Below, in pieces: positions 15,055 to 22,317 of a stretch of 26,677 bases of DNA. Every line of letters begins with the position of its first letter. The stretch's first letter is position 1. A program made the position numbers and the translations under genes. The notes below the pieces were generated by a model, which was not told where the DNA came from, ran no database searches, and saw only the letters and a program-made list of their open reading frames with translations. The stretch spans positions 1-26,677 of the IMG/VR virus record IMGVR_UViG_3300046515_000078. One strand, 5' to 3'. This DNA is from a virus.

Positions 15055-15722
15055 CCTTCGACATCTTCACCCCTGACGACAGCCAGACCAGCATCACGGA
15101 CCGCTTCGGCCGGACCTTCACCCACACCCCCAGCCGCCCCAAGAGGGGCACCTACGAGAGGACTGCCCCCATGTCTGAGACGTTCACTGCCGGCGAAGAG
15201 GTCACCCTGACGACCCAGGGCCGGAAGGTCCGCGTGGAGTTCGGGCCGTTCACGACGGCGATGTGCCAGGCGGCCTACGTGGTCAAGTTCCTGGACGGGA
15301 GCGGGGAAGGCCATTCGCAGTCCGTGCCCGGTAGCGCCCTGGAGCGGGGCCCGAAGTTCACGACCGGTGACGCGGTGAAGGTCCTCCCGCTGGACACCCC
15401 GGGCACGATCGCGGCTGGCCCGTTCCAGGGCGCCAACCTGGTGACGTACTACGTGGTCGCGTACCCGACGGGGACTCACCGCTGGGTGTCGGAGTCGACC
15501 CTGACGAAGGCCGAGCCGTCCAACACGTACAGCGTGCGCGGCGTGACCTACGACCTGACCGCGACCTACAACGACAACGACGGCGATGCCTGGACGTTCA
15601 CCGGCATGCGCGGTTCTGACGGCGTCCCCCTGATGGACTCCCCGGAGGCCGGATACGGGTACCGGAACTACTCGCTGTCTCTCGTCCTGAGCTCCTTCGG
15701 CCCCCTCCGCAAGCGCACCTGA
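15051..15722 (+). CDS. Unknown protein with two beta-rich repeats and two possible starts
   Basis: A 223-residue protein if it starts at GTG 15051, which overlaps the lipoprotein stop. An internal ATG at 15171 is preceded by CCTACGAGAGGA, the same leader motif used before 16627 and 15791, and would give 183 residues. The N-terminal 40 residues show normal codon bias for the window, so both forms may be made. The rest has SH3-like strand patterns: EEVTLTTQGRKVRVEFG, then DAVKVLPLDTPGTIAAGPF, and YSVRGVTYDLTATYNDNDG near residues 155-173. Function unknown. A hairpin terminator follows 10 nt after the stop. Confidence 0.7.
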   Translation: MTFDIFTPDDSQTSITDRFGRTFTHTPSRPKRGTYERTAPMSETFTAGEEVTLTTQGRKVRVEFGPFTTAMCQAAYVVKFLDGSGEGHSQSVPGSALERGPKFTTGDAVKVLPLDTPGTIAAGPFQGANLVTYYVVAYPTGTHRWVSESTLTKAEPSNTYSVRGVTYDLTATYNDNDGDAWTFTGMRGSDGVPLMDSPEAGYGYRNYSLSLVLSSFGPLRKRT

Positions 15723-15732
15723 CCCACCGCCT

Positions 15733-15759
15733 GGTCCATCCCTTCGGGGGTGGGCCTTT
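15733..15759 (+). terminator. Terminator-like hairpin in a conserved leader cassette
   Basis: GGTCCATCCC (15733-15742) pairs with GGGGTGGGCC (15747-15756) around a TTCG loop, then TTT. It ends 31 nt before the next start, and its 3' flank repeats the one after the hairpin at 14768. Confidence 0.7.
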
Positions 15760-15790
15760 CGGCGTGCCTACACCTACGAAGGAGGCACGC

Positions 15791-15985
15791 GTGATCCGAA
15801 CCATCCGGAAGGACCAGGCTCCCGCCCTGGGCGACGTCCGCGACTTGGGCCGTGGGGACACGATCGTGGTCGCTCACGACGCGAACCAGCGGAAGGACTG
15901 GGGCCGCTACGCCTCTGCCATCGCTGACGCGGTGACCCAGGGGGCCGACGTCCGCCAGCTCCTGGGCGCCCAGGGGGCCAACTGA
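15791..15985 (+). CDS. Unknown small basic protein
   Basis: A 64-residue protein with GTG 15791, seven bases after GGAGG (15780-15784). It reads VIRTIRKDQAPALGDVRDLG, then GDTIVVAHDANQRKDWGRYA and ends in a helix rich in Ala and Gln. The TGA overlaps the ATG of the next gene by one base. No family is recognised. It is the first gene of a three-gene run (15791, 15985, 16128) leading to the Holliday junction resolvase. Confidence 0.65.
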   Translation: MIRTIRKDQAPALGDVRDLGRGDTIVVAHDANQRKDWGRYASAIADAVTQGADVRQLLGAQGAN

Positions 15986-16128
15986 TGGCCTACGAGGTTC
16001 TGGACGAGTCCACGTTCCGCCGCGTCTGGCCCCTGCCTGATCAGGAGCCCATCGACGTCTCTGCCCTGACGCCCGCTGTCCGGTCCTCCTGGGTCACGGA
16101 CGCCCTGATCGAGGAGCTGAACGACTGA
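15985..16128 (+). CDS. Unknown 47-residue acidic protein
   Basis: A short frame between two genes that it overlaps by one base on each side (TGATG at both junctions). It encodes MAYEVLDESTFRRVWPLPDQ and ends WVTDALIEELND. Codon use matches its neighbours, with C or G at nearly all third positions. The double overlap and lack of any other gene in the gap make it very likely real. Its function is unknown. Confidence 0.65.
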   Translation: MAYEVLDESTFRRVWPLPDQEPIDVSALTPAVRSSWVTDALIEELND

Positions 16129-16598
16129 TGGCCAACCCTGCGAAGGCCCGCGGGACCCGCTGGGAGTCCCAGACCCGGGACTACATGAACGGCGTCCTGG
16201 GCTACTCGCACCCCACGGACTGGCGGCTGATCAAGCGCCAGGCCCAGGAGGGCGCGAAGGACGTGGGAGACCTCCACGCCTGGCCGTTCGTCCTGGAGGC
16301 GAAGGACGTCAAGTCGCCGGCGGTCCCGACGTGGCTCCGTCAGGCCGACGCGGAGGCCGTTAACGCTGGCTTCCCCTACGGCGTGGTCATTCACAAGACC
16401 CGCGGCAAGGGTCCGGCCCTGGCTCGCGTGCACATCACGGAGGCGACGTACGACCGCCTGATCCGTGACTGTCCCGACGTCGTGGCCGGCTCCTGGGTGC
16501 CCACCTTCAACGCCCGCGGTGGCTACTGGACGTGGACGCTGGCGGAGTTCACCCAGGTTCTCCGCCTGGTCCGGGATAGCTCCTCACCTGACGTCTGA
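16128..16598 (+). CDS. Holliday junction resolvase-like PD-(D/E)XK nuclease
   Basis: A 156-residue protein starting at ATG 16128 in a TGATG overlap. It carries the archaeal Hjc-like pattern: RGTRWESQTRDY with Glu13, GAKDVGDLHA with Asp45/Asp48, FVLEAKDVK with Glu57 and Lys59, and WLRQADAEA with Trp69 and Gln72. The fold should cut branched DNA during replication or before packaging. The final codons, encoding RDSSSPDV, are written by copy 5 of the 18-bp repeated element, so the element overlaps coding sequence here. The primase-helicase gene follows 28 nt later. Confidence 0.8.
   Translation: MANPAKARGTRWESQTRDYMNGVLGYSHPTDWRLIKRQAQEGAKDVGDLHAWPFVLEAKDVKSPAVPTWLRQADAEAVNAGFPYGVVIHKTRGKGPALARVHITEATYDRLIRDCPDVVAGSWVPTFNARGGYWTWTLAEFTQVLRLVRDSSSPDV
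16573..16590 (+). promoter_or_regulatory. 18-bp repeated intergenic element, copy 5
   Basis: GGGATAGCTCCTCACCTG, embedded in the last codons of the resolvase gene and 36 nt before the primase-helicase GTG. Its CTCCTC complements GAGGAG (16615-16620), the ribosome binding site of that gene. Confidence 0.75.
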
Positions 16599-16626
16599 CT
16601 GAAGGCCCCTACGAGAGGAGACCCCA

Positions 16627-19128
16627 GTGGAGATGTCCGCGATCTTGGACCGCTTCAAGGATGTTCACGATCAGCCTGACGGCGGCTACCTGGCCCTGTG
16701 TTCGTCGCACGCCGACAGTCGCCCCTCCCTGCGCATCTGGTTCGGGGAGGACGGAACGGTCCGCATGACGTGCCGCGCCGGTTGCGCCACGGGTGACGTC
16801 GTGAAGGCGGCTGGCCTGCGCTGGGCCGACATGTTCAAGGCAACGGGCGCGGCCAGCGTGGTCTCCTCGAAGCGGCCGGACATGGTCGGGCCGGCGGAGG
16901 TCGCCCGCCTGCGGGTATACCTGGACGCGGCTGCTGACTTCATCCAGCGCGAAGCCGTTGACGGTGACGCCCTGGCCGCCAGGTACGTGACCCGCCGCTT
17001 CGGTATCACCGGCATGGACGCACACCGCCTGGGCCTGGGGTTCGATGACGGAGCCCTTCCCGGCCTGGCCGACCGCTCCGCCGGGTACCGCCGCTTCCCC
17101 CGCCTGGTAGTCCCCCTGGTCGGCTTCGACGGCGTGGCCCGCGGCCTCCAGGGTCGCGACCTGTCCGGCGACTGCCCGGCGCGGTGGATGTCGCTGTCCA
17201 ACCCGGAGGGCCTGCGCTGGGCCCCGTACGGCGTCCTGACGGCCTCTGAGCCCACGGACGTCTTCCTGGTCACTGAAGGGCCTGGCGATGGCCTGACGGC
17301 CGTCTCAGCCGGATACAACGCCGTCATCGTGCGCGGTGCCTCGCTCGTGAACTCCCCGGAACTGGTTGCGGAGTTGGCCGCGGGCCTGGCCGGTAAGCGC
17401 GTCATCGTCGCTGGTGACAACGACCGTGCCGGCAACGACTTCACGCAGCGTCTGACGGACGGCCTGGCCGCTCACGGCATCTCTGTTGACTCCCTGACCA
17501 TCCCGCACGCCGGGGACGACCTGACCGACTGGAGGGCCCGTTCCGTGAACGACTTCAAACCCGCCCTTGACGCGGCCGTGGCCGCCGCTGGCTCCACCAT
17601 GACCTCTCCTGCGCCTGTCTCCGCCGTGGAGCCTGCCCCTGCGCCCGACCCGGAGACTGACGCCGACACGGGCGCCCGCGTGCCGACTGCTGAAGAGGTC
17701 CGCCGCGTCGTGGATCTCTACTACTGGACGTTGGAGGAGTACGGCGCTTCCGACGTCCAGGGCGCCCACCTTCTGGTGTCGTTCAATGACGGAACGATCA
17801 AGTACGCCCCGGGCCTGGGGTTCTTCGTGTGGACCGGCCGTGTCTGGGAGCGCTCAGACACCCAGGTCCGCCAAATGATCCACTTCGTGGGCCGTGCCCT
17901 GACGAAGGCAGCGAAGGAGAAGACGGCCGGCAAGGCCCCCGACCAGAAGGAGGACCCCGGGGAGGGCCTGCGCAAGGCAGCGAAGGTGTTCACGACCCGC
18001 CGCAAGATCGATGACCTGATGGCGGAGCTTCAGACGGTGCCTGCCGTTCACGTGGCCGTGGCCGACTTCGACCGCCAGCCGGACCTCCTGTCCTTCAGGA
18101 ACGGCACCGTGGACCTTCGCACGGGCCAGCTCCGGGAGCACCGTAAGACGGACCTCCTGACGTACTGCCTGGACCTGGATTACCGGCCTGACGCGGAGTG
18201 CCCGCGCTTTGAGCGCTTCCTGACGGAGATCTTCCCGGGCATGCCGGAGATGCCTGCCTACATGCAGCGTCTTGCCGGGGTCGGGGCGACCGGCCACACG
18301 TCTGAGCAGTGCTTCGCTGTCTTCTGGGGCAAGGGCGCCAACGGTAAGTCCGTTCTGATGGACACCTACACGAACGTGTTCCGTGCGATCACTGCCACCA
18401 CGGCGTTCTCAACCTTCGAGGAGAAGGCCAGCGGCGGCATCCCGAACGACATCGCGGCCCTGCGCGGCGCCCGCTTCGTCATGGCTTCGGAGGGCGACGC
18501 AAACCGGCCCATGTCTGAGGCCCTCCTGAAGCGGATCACCGGTAAGGACGAGATCACGGCCAGGTTCTTGAGACAGGAGTTCTTCACCTTCAAGCCGTCG
18601 TTCCTCCTCATGCTGGCGACCAACTTCAAGCCGAAATTCAGGGGCCAGGATGAGGGCCTCTGGCGCCGCGTGAAACTCATCCCGTTCACCCGCTTCTTCA
18701 AGCCGGAAGAGCAGGACCACACCCTGGACCGCACCCTGGCCGCTGAAGCGGAGGGTATTGCGGCCTGGGTCGTGCGCGGGGCCATGTCCTGGTACCAGGA
18801 CGGCCTCCAGGACCCGGACCGCATCAGGACGGCCACGCAGGAGTACCGCAAGACGTCGGATGCCATGGCTGGCTTCTTCCCCGGCGTCCTGGAGCGCTGC
18901 GAAGACGGTTGCGAGATGACCGCCGGCGAGGCGTACCAGGCGTACAAGCAGTGGTGCGAGGCGGAGGGCCTCCCCCAGCGTGAACAGTGGACCCGCCGCA
19001 CCTTCCTGGACGCCATGGAGGAGCGCCAGGTGGTCCGGAAGAACACCACGAAGGGCGTGTCCCTGGTCGGCGTCAGGCTCCAGATGGACCACGCCGACGC
19101 TCCCGCCGGTCCCGGCATCTTCGCGTAG
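16627..19128 (+). CDS. DNA primase-helicase fusion (zinc/TOPRIM primase plus D5-type SF3 helicase)
   Basis: An 833-residue replication protein, GTG 16627 behind AGAGGAGA. Residues 20-60 hold a zinc ribbon (CSSHADSRPS and CRAGC). The TOPRIM domain spans about 205-300 with VTEGPGDGL (Glu near 216) and VIVAGDNDRAG (near 263). A Pro/Ala-rich linker around 315-350 leads to a D5_N-like region and the helicase: Walker A WGKGANGKSVLMD near 567, MASEGDANRP (Walker B type) near 619 and LATNFKPKF (motif C, sensor Asn) near 663, then RVKLIPFTRFF. It should prime and unwind DNA at the phage fork together with the family A polymerase. The C-terminus looks complete. Confidence 0.9.
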   Translation: MEMSAILDRFKDVHDQPDGGYLALCSSHADSRPSLRIWFGEDGTVRMTCRAGCATGDVVKAAGLRWADMFKATGAASVVSSKRPDMVGPAEVARLRVYLDAAADFIQREAVDGDALAARYVTRRFGITGMDAHRLGLGFDDGALPGLADRSAGYRRFPRLVVPLVGFDGVARGLQGRDLSGDCPARWMSLSNPEGLRWAPYGVLTASEPTDVFLVTEGPGDGLTAVSAGYNAVIVRGASLVNSPELVAELAAGLAGKRVIVAGDNDRAGNDFTQRLTDGLAAHGISVDSLTIPHAGDDLTDWRARSVNDFKPALDAAVAAAGSTMTSPAPVSAVEPAPAPDPETDADTGARVPTAEEVRRVVDLYYWTLEEYGASDVQGAHLLVSFNDGTIKYAPGLGFFVWTGRVWERSDTQVRQMIHFVGRALTKAAKEKTAGKAPDQKEDPGEGLRKAAKVFTTRRKIDDLMAELQTVPAVHVAVADFDRQPDLLSFRNGTVDLRTGQLREHRKTDLLTYCLDLDYRPDAECPRFERFLTEIFPGMPEMPAYMQRLAGVGATGHTSEQCFAVFWGKGANGKSVLMDTYTNVFRAITATTAFSTFEEKASGGIPNDIAALRGARFVMASEGDANRPMSEALLKRITGKDEITARFLRQEFFTFKPSFLLMLATNFKPKFRGQDEGLWRRVKLIPFTRFFKPEEQDHTLDRTLAAEAEGIAAWVVRGAMSWYQDGLQDPDRIRTATQEYRKTSDAMAGFFPGVLERCEDGCEMTAGEAYQAYKQWCEAEGLPQREQWTRRTFLDAMEERQVVRKNTTKGVSLVGVRLQMDHADAPAGPGIFA

Positions 19129-19129
19129 C

Positions 19130-19147
19130 GGGATAGCTCCTCACCTG
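19130..19147 (+). promoter_or_regulatory. 18-bp repeated intergenic element, copy 6
   Basis: GGGATAGCTCCTCACCTG, 1 nt after the primase-helicase stop and 83 nt before the methyltransferase start. A terminator-like hairpin (19167-19192) lies between the element and the gene. Confidence 0.75.
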
Positions 19148-19166
19148 ACCCTCATTGAAGCCACAC

Positions 19167-19192
19167 GGCCCGGCCCTTGACGGGGTCGGGCC
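19167..19192 (+). terminator. Terminator-like hairpin between element copy 6 and the methyltransferase gene
   Basis: GGCCCGGCCC (19167-19176) pairs with GGGTCGGGCC (19183-19192) with one G-U pair; the loop is TTGACG. No U-tract follows (CTGGCCCG), so it may be a leader stem rather than an efficient terminator. Confidence 0.5.
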
Positions 19193-19230
19193 CTGGCCCG
19201 TGCCAAAGGAACCGACCTGAGGGACGGACC

Positions 19231-19725
19231 ATGCCAATTCTTGAATTGTGCGCGGGTTATGGCGGCCTGGGGGTCGCCGTTGAAGAACTGACCGGAGACA
19301 AGGTCACCGTAGTGGCCGAAGTCCACAAAGCAGCCTGCCAGGTGATGGCCTACCGCTTCCCCGACGCCCCGAATATCGGGGACATCCGCTTCCAGAACTG
19401 GACGCCGATGGTCGGAGAGGTCGACATCATCACGGCGGGGTTCCCGTGCCAGGACATCAGCAATGCCGGAAAGCGTGAGGGGATCAAGGGTGAGCGCTCC
19501 AGTGTCTGGTTCAACGTCGCCGAAGCAATCCGGGTCATTCGACCCCGACACGCGTTCCTGGAGAACGTCTCAGCTATCCGAAATCGGGGGCTCAGCGAAG
19601 TCGTCACCACGCTTCACGAGATCGGGTATGACGCGAAGTGGACGACTGTACGAGCTTCCGACTTCGGCGCTCCGCACCATCGAGACCGCTGGTTCTGCGT
19701 TGCCACACCTTCCGACTCCCACTGA
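19231..19725 (+). CDS. C5 cytosine DNA methyltransferase, catalytic part (motifs I-VIII)
   Basis: A 164-residue protein with ATG 19231 behind GAGGGACGG. It has motif I LELCAGYGGLG (SAM binding), motif IV TAGFPCQDIS with the catalytic Cys, motif VI ENV in AFLENVSAI, and motif VIII GAPHHRDRWF. It then stops at FCVATPSDSH, before the target recognition region and motifs IX-X, so it is about half of a usual enzyme. The missing motif X (RIGNGVVPQQA) is in the next gene, which overlaps this one by 236 nt in another frame. Codon use is atypical here (CGA, GTA, TCA, AAT, ATT), as expected where two proteins share DNA. The methyl mark should protect phage DNA from host restriction. The AT-richer 5' end suggests transfer. 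Confidence 0.85.
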   Translation: MPILELCAGYGGLGVAVEELTGDKVTVVAEVHKAACQVMAYRFPDAPNIGDIRFQNWTPMVGEVDIITAGFPCQDISNAGKREGIKGERSSVWFNVAEAIRVIRPRHAFLENVSAIRNRGLSEVVTTLHEIGYDAKWTTVRASDFGAPHHRDRWFCVATPSDSH

Positions 19726-20266
19726 GGCTGACTCCCGACGCGGTCCGGACTACGCGAAGAGGGACCGCCCCGGCGCCGGAGGTGACGACCTGGTTACCGC
19801 TGTCTGCCGACTCTTCCCCAGGGAGAAGGCGGAGAAGCTCTTCAAGACGCCGACTGCAAACCTGGGTAGCAACGGCTCCGCCCAGCACCCGGACAAGCGG
19901 AAGGCAGGCGGACACGGCCCGACGCTGGAGGACGAAGTCTGTTTCCTCCTGAACGTTGAGCCGGAGGCGGAGCACCCCGACGATGGGCCGCACTCCCCGG
20001 CGGAGTGGTGGGGCGACTTTGCAGCGGCCGTCTACCGCTGGGAGATCCTCCAGGGCACTGCCGCTCCGGTTCCCATCGTCCGTGGCCCACGTGGTGGCGT
20101 GAAGCTCTCTCCGAAGTTTGCGGAGTGGCTTATGGGCCTCCCGAACGGCTGGGTTACGGACGTACCCGGCCTGGACCACAAGGAACAGCTTGCCCGCATC
20201 GGCAACGGCGTCGTGCCGCAACAGGCGTACGAAGCCTTCCGGTTTCTCATGCAAGTCCCCGCGTAA
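19490..20266 (+). CDS. C5 methyltransferase C-terminal part (target recognition region and motifs IX-X), overprinted on the catalytic gene
   Basis: A 258-residue protein in the +1 frame relative to the catalytic gene. GTG 19490 is chosen because GAGGGG lies 7 nt upstream (19477-19482); ATG 19463 is an alternative without a clear ribosome binding site. The overlap encodes FDPDTRSWRTSQLSEIGG, RFTRSGMTRSGRLYELPT and LPTPTEAD, a pattern I recognise from actinophage and prophage proteins linked to C5 methyltransferases. The unique part includes WWGDFAAAVYRWEIL and ends KLSPKFAEWLMGLPNGWVTD and RIGNGVVPQQAYEAFRFL, which is motif X. The two proteins probably form a heterodimeric enzyme. A rarer +1 shift at the TGA of the first gene could instead fuse them. 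Confidence 0.75.
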   Translation: MSAPVSGSTSPKQSGSFDPDTRSWRTSQLSEIGGSAKSSPRFTRSGMTRSGRLYELPTSALRTIETAGSALPHLPTPTEADSRRGPDYAKRDRPGAGGDDLVTAVCRLFPREKAEKLFKTPTANLGSNGSAQHPDKRKAGGHGPTLEDEVCFLLNVEPEAEHPDDGPHSPAEWWGDFAAAVYRWEILQGTAAPVPIVRGPRGGVKLSPKFAEWLMGLPNGWVTDVPGLDHKEQLARIGNGVVPQQAYEAFRFLMQVPA

Positions 20267-20271
20267 ACCAG

Positions 20272-20299
20272 GCCAGGCCCCTTGACGGGGGTCTGGCTT
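20272..20299 (+). terminator. Terminator-like hairpin before the polymerase gene
   Basis: GCCAGGCCCC (20272-20281) pairs with GGGGTCTGGC (20288-20297), loop TTGACG, followed by TTCGGGCG. Short U-tract, so strength is uncertain. It ends 37 nt before the polymerase ATG. Confidence 0.6.
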
Positions 20300-20335
20300 C
20301 GGGCGTGATCACTCCCCTTCCGAGAGGACACGCCC

Positions 20336-22195
20336 ATGCGTCACTTCAGCGGATCCCTGAACGGCCAGCCCTGGGACGGCTACGTGGTGGAGCGTCCCCA
20401 GGACCTCTACGCCTTCGAAACCTGGGTCCGTCGCCAGGCCGAAGCCGGTACGCCGGTAGCCGTCGACTCCGAGACGACCGGGCTCAAGATCTTCGCCTAT
20501 GGGCCTGGCTTCCTGCGCATGGCCCAGTTCGGCAACGAAGAGGAGGCGTGGGCCCTCCCCATCGAGCGTGGCCGCGTGTTCGCGGAATCCGCGGCCTGGG
20601 CCCTGCGCATCCTCCCCGACCTGACGGCGCACAACTTCGCCGGCTTCGATGCCCTGGTCTTTGACGAACACCTGGACGTGCCGCTGGAGGAGACCCTGGC
20701 GAAGGGCACGGACACCCAGATCCTGACGAAGCTGGTCGACCCGCGCCAGAAGATGGAAGGCGGTATTGGCTCCGGCCTGAAGGACAACTCCGCGCACTAC
20801 ATCGACCCGTCAGCGCCGGACACCCAGGACGGGCTCAAGGCCGTCTTCAAGGAGCTGAAGCTCCGCATCGCTGAAGGCTTCGAAAAGGTCCCCCTGGACC
20901 ACCCCGTCTACCAGGAGTACGGCCTCTTGGACGTGATCCTGGCGTCTCGCCTGCGTCCCCGCCTGGAGGCGGAGCTGGCCCGCCTGGGCGTCCCGAAGCG
21001 GCTGTCTCAGTACGAGCACCGCGTTGCCCGCATCTGCGCCCAGATGGTCCGCGCCGGCATGGTCCTGGACGTCCCGTACGCGAAGGGCCTGCGGGATGAC
21101 CTGGCCCAGGACGCCGACACTCACGCGGCCATCGCTGCCCGGTACGGGGTCGACGCCGTGAACTCCGGCCGGAAGGTCGCTGACGCCCTCCTGGGCATGG
21201 GCGAGACGTTGACGGAGAAGACGGCGTCCGGCGCCTGGAAGGTCGATAAGGCCGTCCTGATGGCCCTGGCCGACCTGGACCGCGACTGGAAGCCGATCGG
21301 CTCCCGCACGCCTAACCCGCTGGCTGACGCGGTCCTTCGCTCGAAGCGGTCCGGCAAGTGGCGCTCCGCCTACGCGGACAACTTCCTGTCCAACGTGTCC
21401 GCGAAGGGCCGCATCCACGCCAACATCCAGTCCATGCAGGCCCGGACGTTCCGTATGTCCGTGACCCAGCCGGCGGTCCAGACGCTCCCGTCATCGGACA
21501 AGATGATCCGCCGCGCGCTCCTGGCCGACGAAGGCCACGTGCCCGGGTCGGTCGACTTCCAGGCCGTGGAACTCCGCGTGCTGGCGGCCCTGGCCGACGT
21601 GAAGCGCATGAAGGCGGCCATCGCCGCGGGAGAGGACCTCCACTCCTACACAGCCCGCCTGGTCTTCGGAGAGGGGTTCACGGAGAAGGACCGCAAGGTG
21701 TCCAAGGGGATCGCCTTCGGAAAGGTCTACGGCGGTGGCGCTGCGACCGTGTCCCGCCAGACTGGCGCGCCCCTGGCCGCCGTTCAGCGCGCAATGGCCG
21801 CGTATGACCGCGTGTACCCGGAAGTGGGTCGGGCCGCGAAGGCATGGCGTGTCGACGCGTTCAACAACGGCATGGTGGCCGTCTCGATCACGGGCCACCT
21901 CCTCCCCCTGGACCGGGACCGCACCTACGCCGTGACGAACTACCTGGTTCAGTCCACGGCCCGTGACTGCCTGGGCCAGGCCCTGATCCACATGGATGAG
22001 AAGGGCCTGGTCCCGTTCCTCCGCCTGCCGGTTCACGACGAAGTCATCCTCTCGATGCCGAAGGCCGAAGCGGCGGAGATCTCCCGCGCCGTGGCCGACT
22101 GCATGACCTTCGACCTGATGGGCGTCCCGATCGCGGCCGGTAAGCCGGACATCGGCATCCGCTCCTGGGGCTCGCTGTACGGCGCTGACTTCTGA
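20336..22195 (+). CDS. polA: Family A DNA polymerase with 3'-5' exonuclease
   Basis: A 619-residue replicative polymerase, ATG 20336 behind GAGAGGAC. The DEDDy exonuclease motifs are visible: VDSETTGLK (about 42-50), HNFAGFDALV (about 99-108) and YGLLDVILASRL (about 195-206). Polymerase motif A is VDFQAVELRVLA (near 407, with the catalytic Asp and the Glu five residues on). Motif B is RKVSKGIAFGKVYG (near 453), keeping the Arg-x3-Lys-x3-Phe-x3-Tyr spacing. Motif C is VHDEVI (near 566). Phe at the ribose-selectivity position predicts dideoxynucleotide discrimination like E. coli Pol I. There is no 5' nuclease domain. It should copy phage DNA with the primase-helicase at 16627. Confidence 0.92.
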   Translation: MRHFSGSLNGQPWDGYVVERPQDLYAFETWVRRQAEAGTPVAVDSETTGLKIFAYGPGFLRMAQFGNEEEAWALPIERGRVFAESAAWALRILPDLTAHNFAGFDALVFDEHLDVPLEETLAKGTDTQILTKLVDPRQKMEGGIGSGLKDNSAHYIDPSAPDTQDGLKAVFKELKLRIAEGFEKVPLDHPVYQEYGLLDVILASRLRPRLEAELARLGVPKRLSQYEHRVARICAQMVRAGMVLDVPYAKGLRDDLAQDADTHAAIAARYGVDAVNSGRKVADALLGMGETLTEKTASGAWKVDKAVLMALADLDRDWKPIGSRTPNPLADAVLRSKRSGKWRSAYADNFLSNVSAKGRIHANIQSMQARTFRMSVTQPAVQTLPSSDKMIRRALLADEGHVPGSVDFQAVELRVLAALADVKRMKAAIAAGEDLHSYTARLVFGEGFTEKDRKVSKGIAFGKVYGGGAATVSRQTGAPLAAVQRAMAAYDRVYPEVGRAAKAWRVDAFNNGMVAVSITGHLLPLDRDRTYAVTNYLVQSTARDCLGQALIHMDEKGLVPFLRLPVHDEVILSMPKAEAAEISRAVADCMTFDLMGVPIAAGKPDIGIRSWGSLYGADF

Positions 22196-22289
22196 CCGGG
22201 AAGCCCTTGCGCTCCAGGGCCGTAGGCCAGGCAGGTAACCGACTCCCTAGACCCCCCGTGAAGACGTCGGAAGAGGTGATCCGCGACAC

Positions 22290-22317
22290 GCCAGCCGACT
22301 CATTTGGGGCGGCTGGC
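22290..22317. repeat. Perfect 8-bp stem-loop overlapping the 3' end of the divergent gene
   Basis: GCCAGCCG (22290-22297) pairs with CGGCTGGC (22310-22317) around a 12-nt loop that holds the TGA stop of the minus-strand gene. It may end transcripts from either side, though no U-tract follows on either strand. The bases CGACTCATTTGGGGCG (22296-22311) also match the 16-bp operator palindrome at 13 of 16 positions. Confidence 0.45.
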
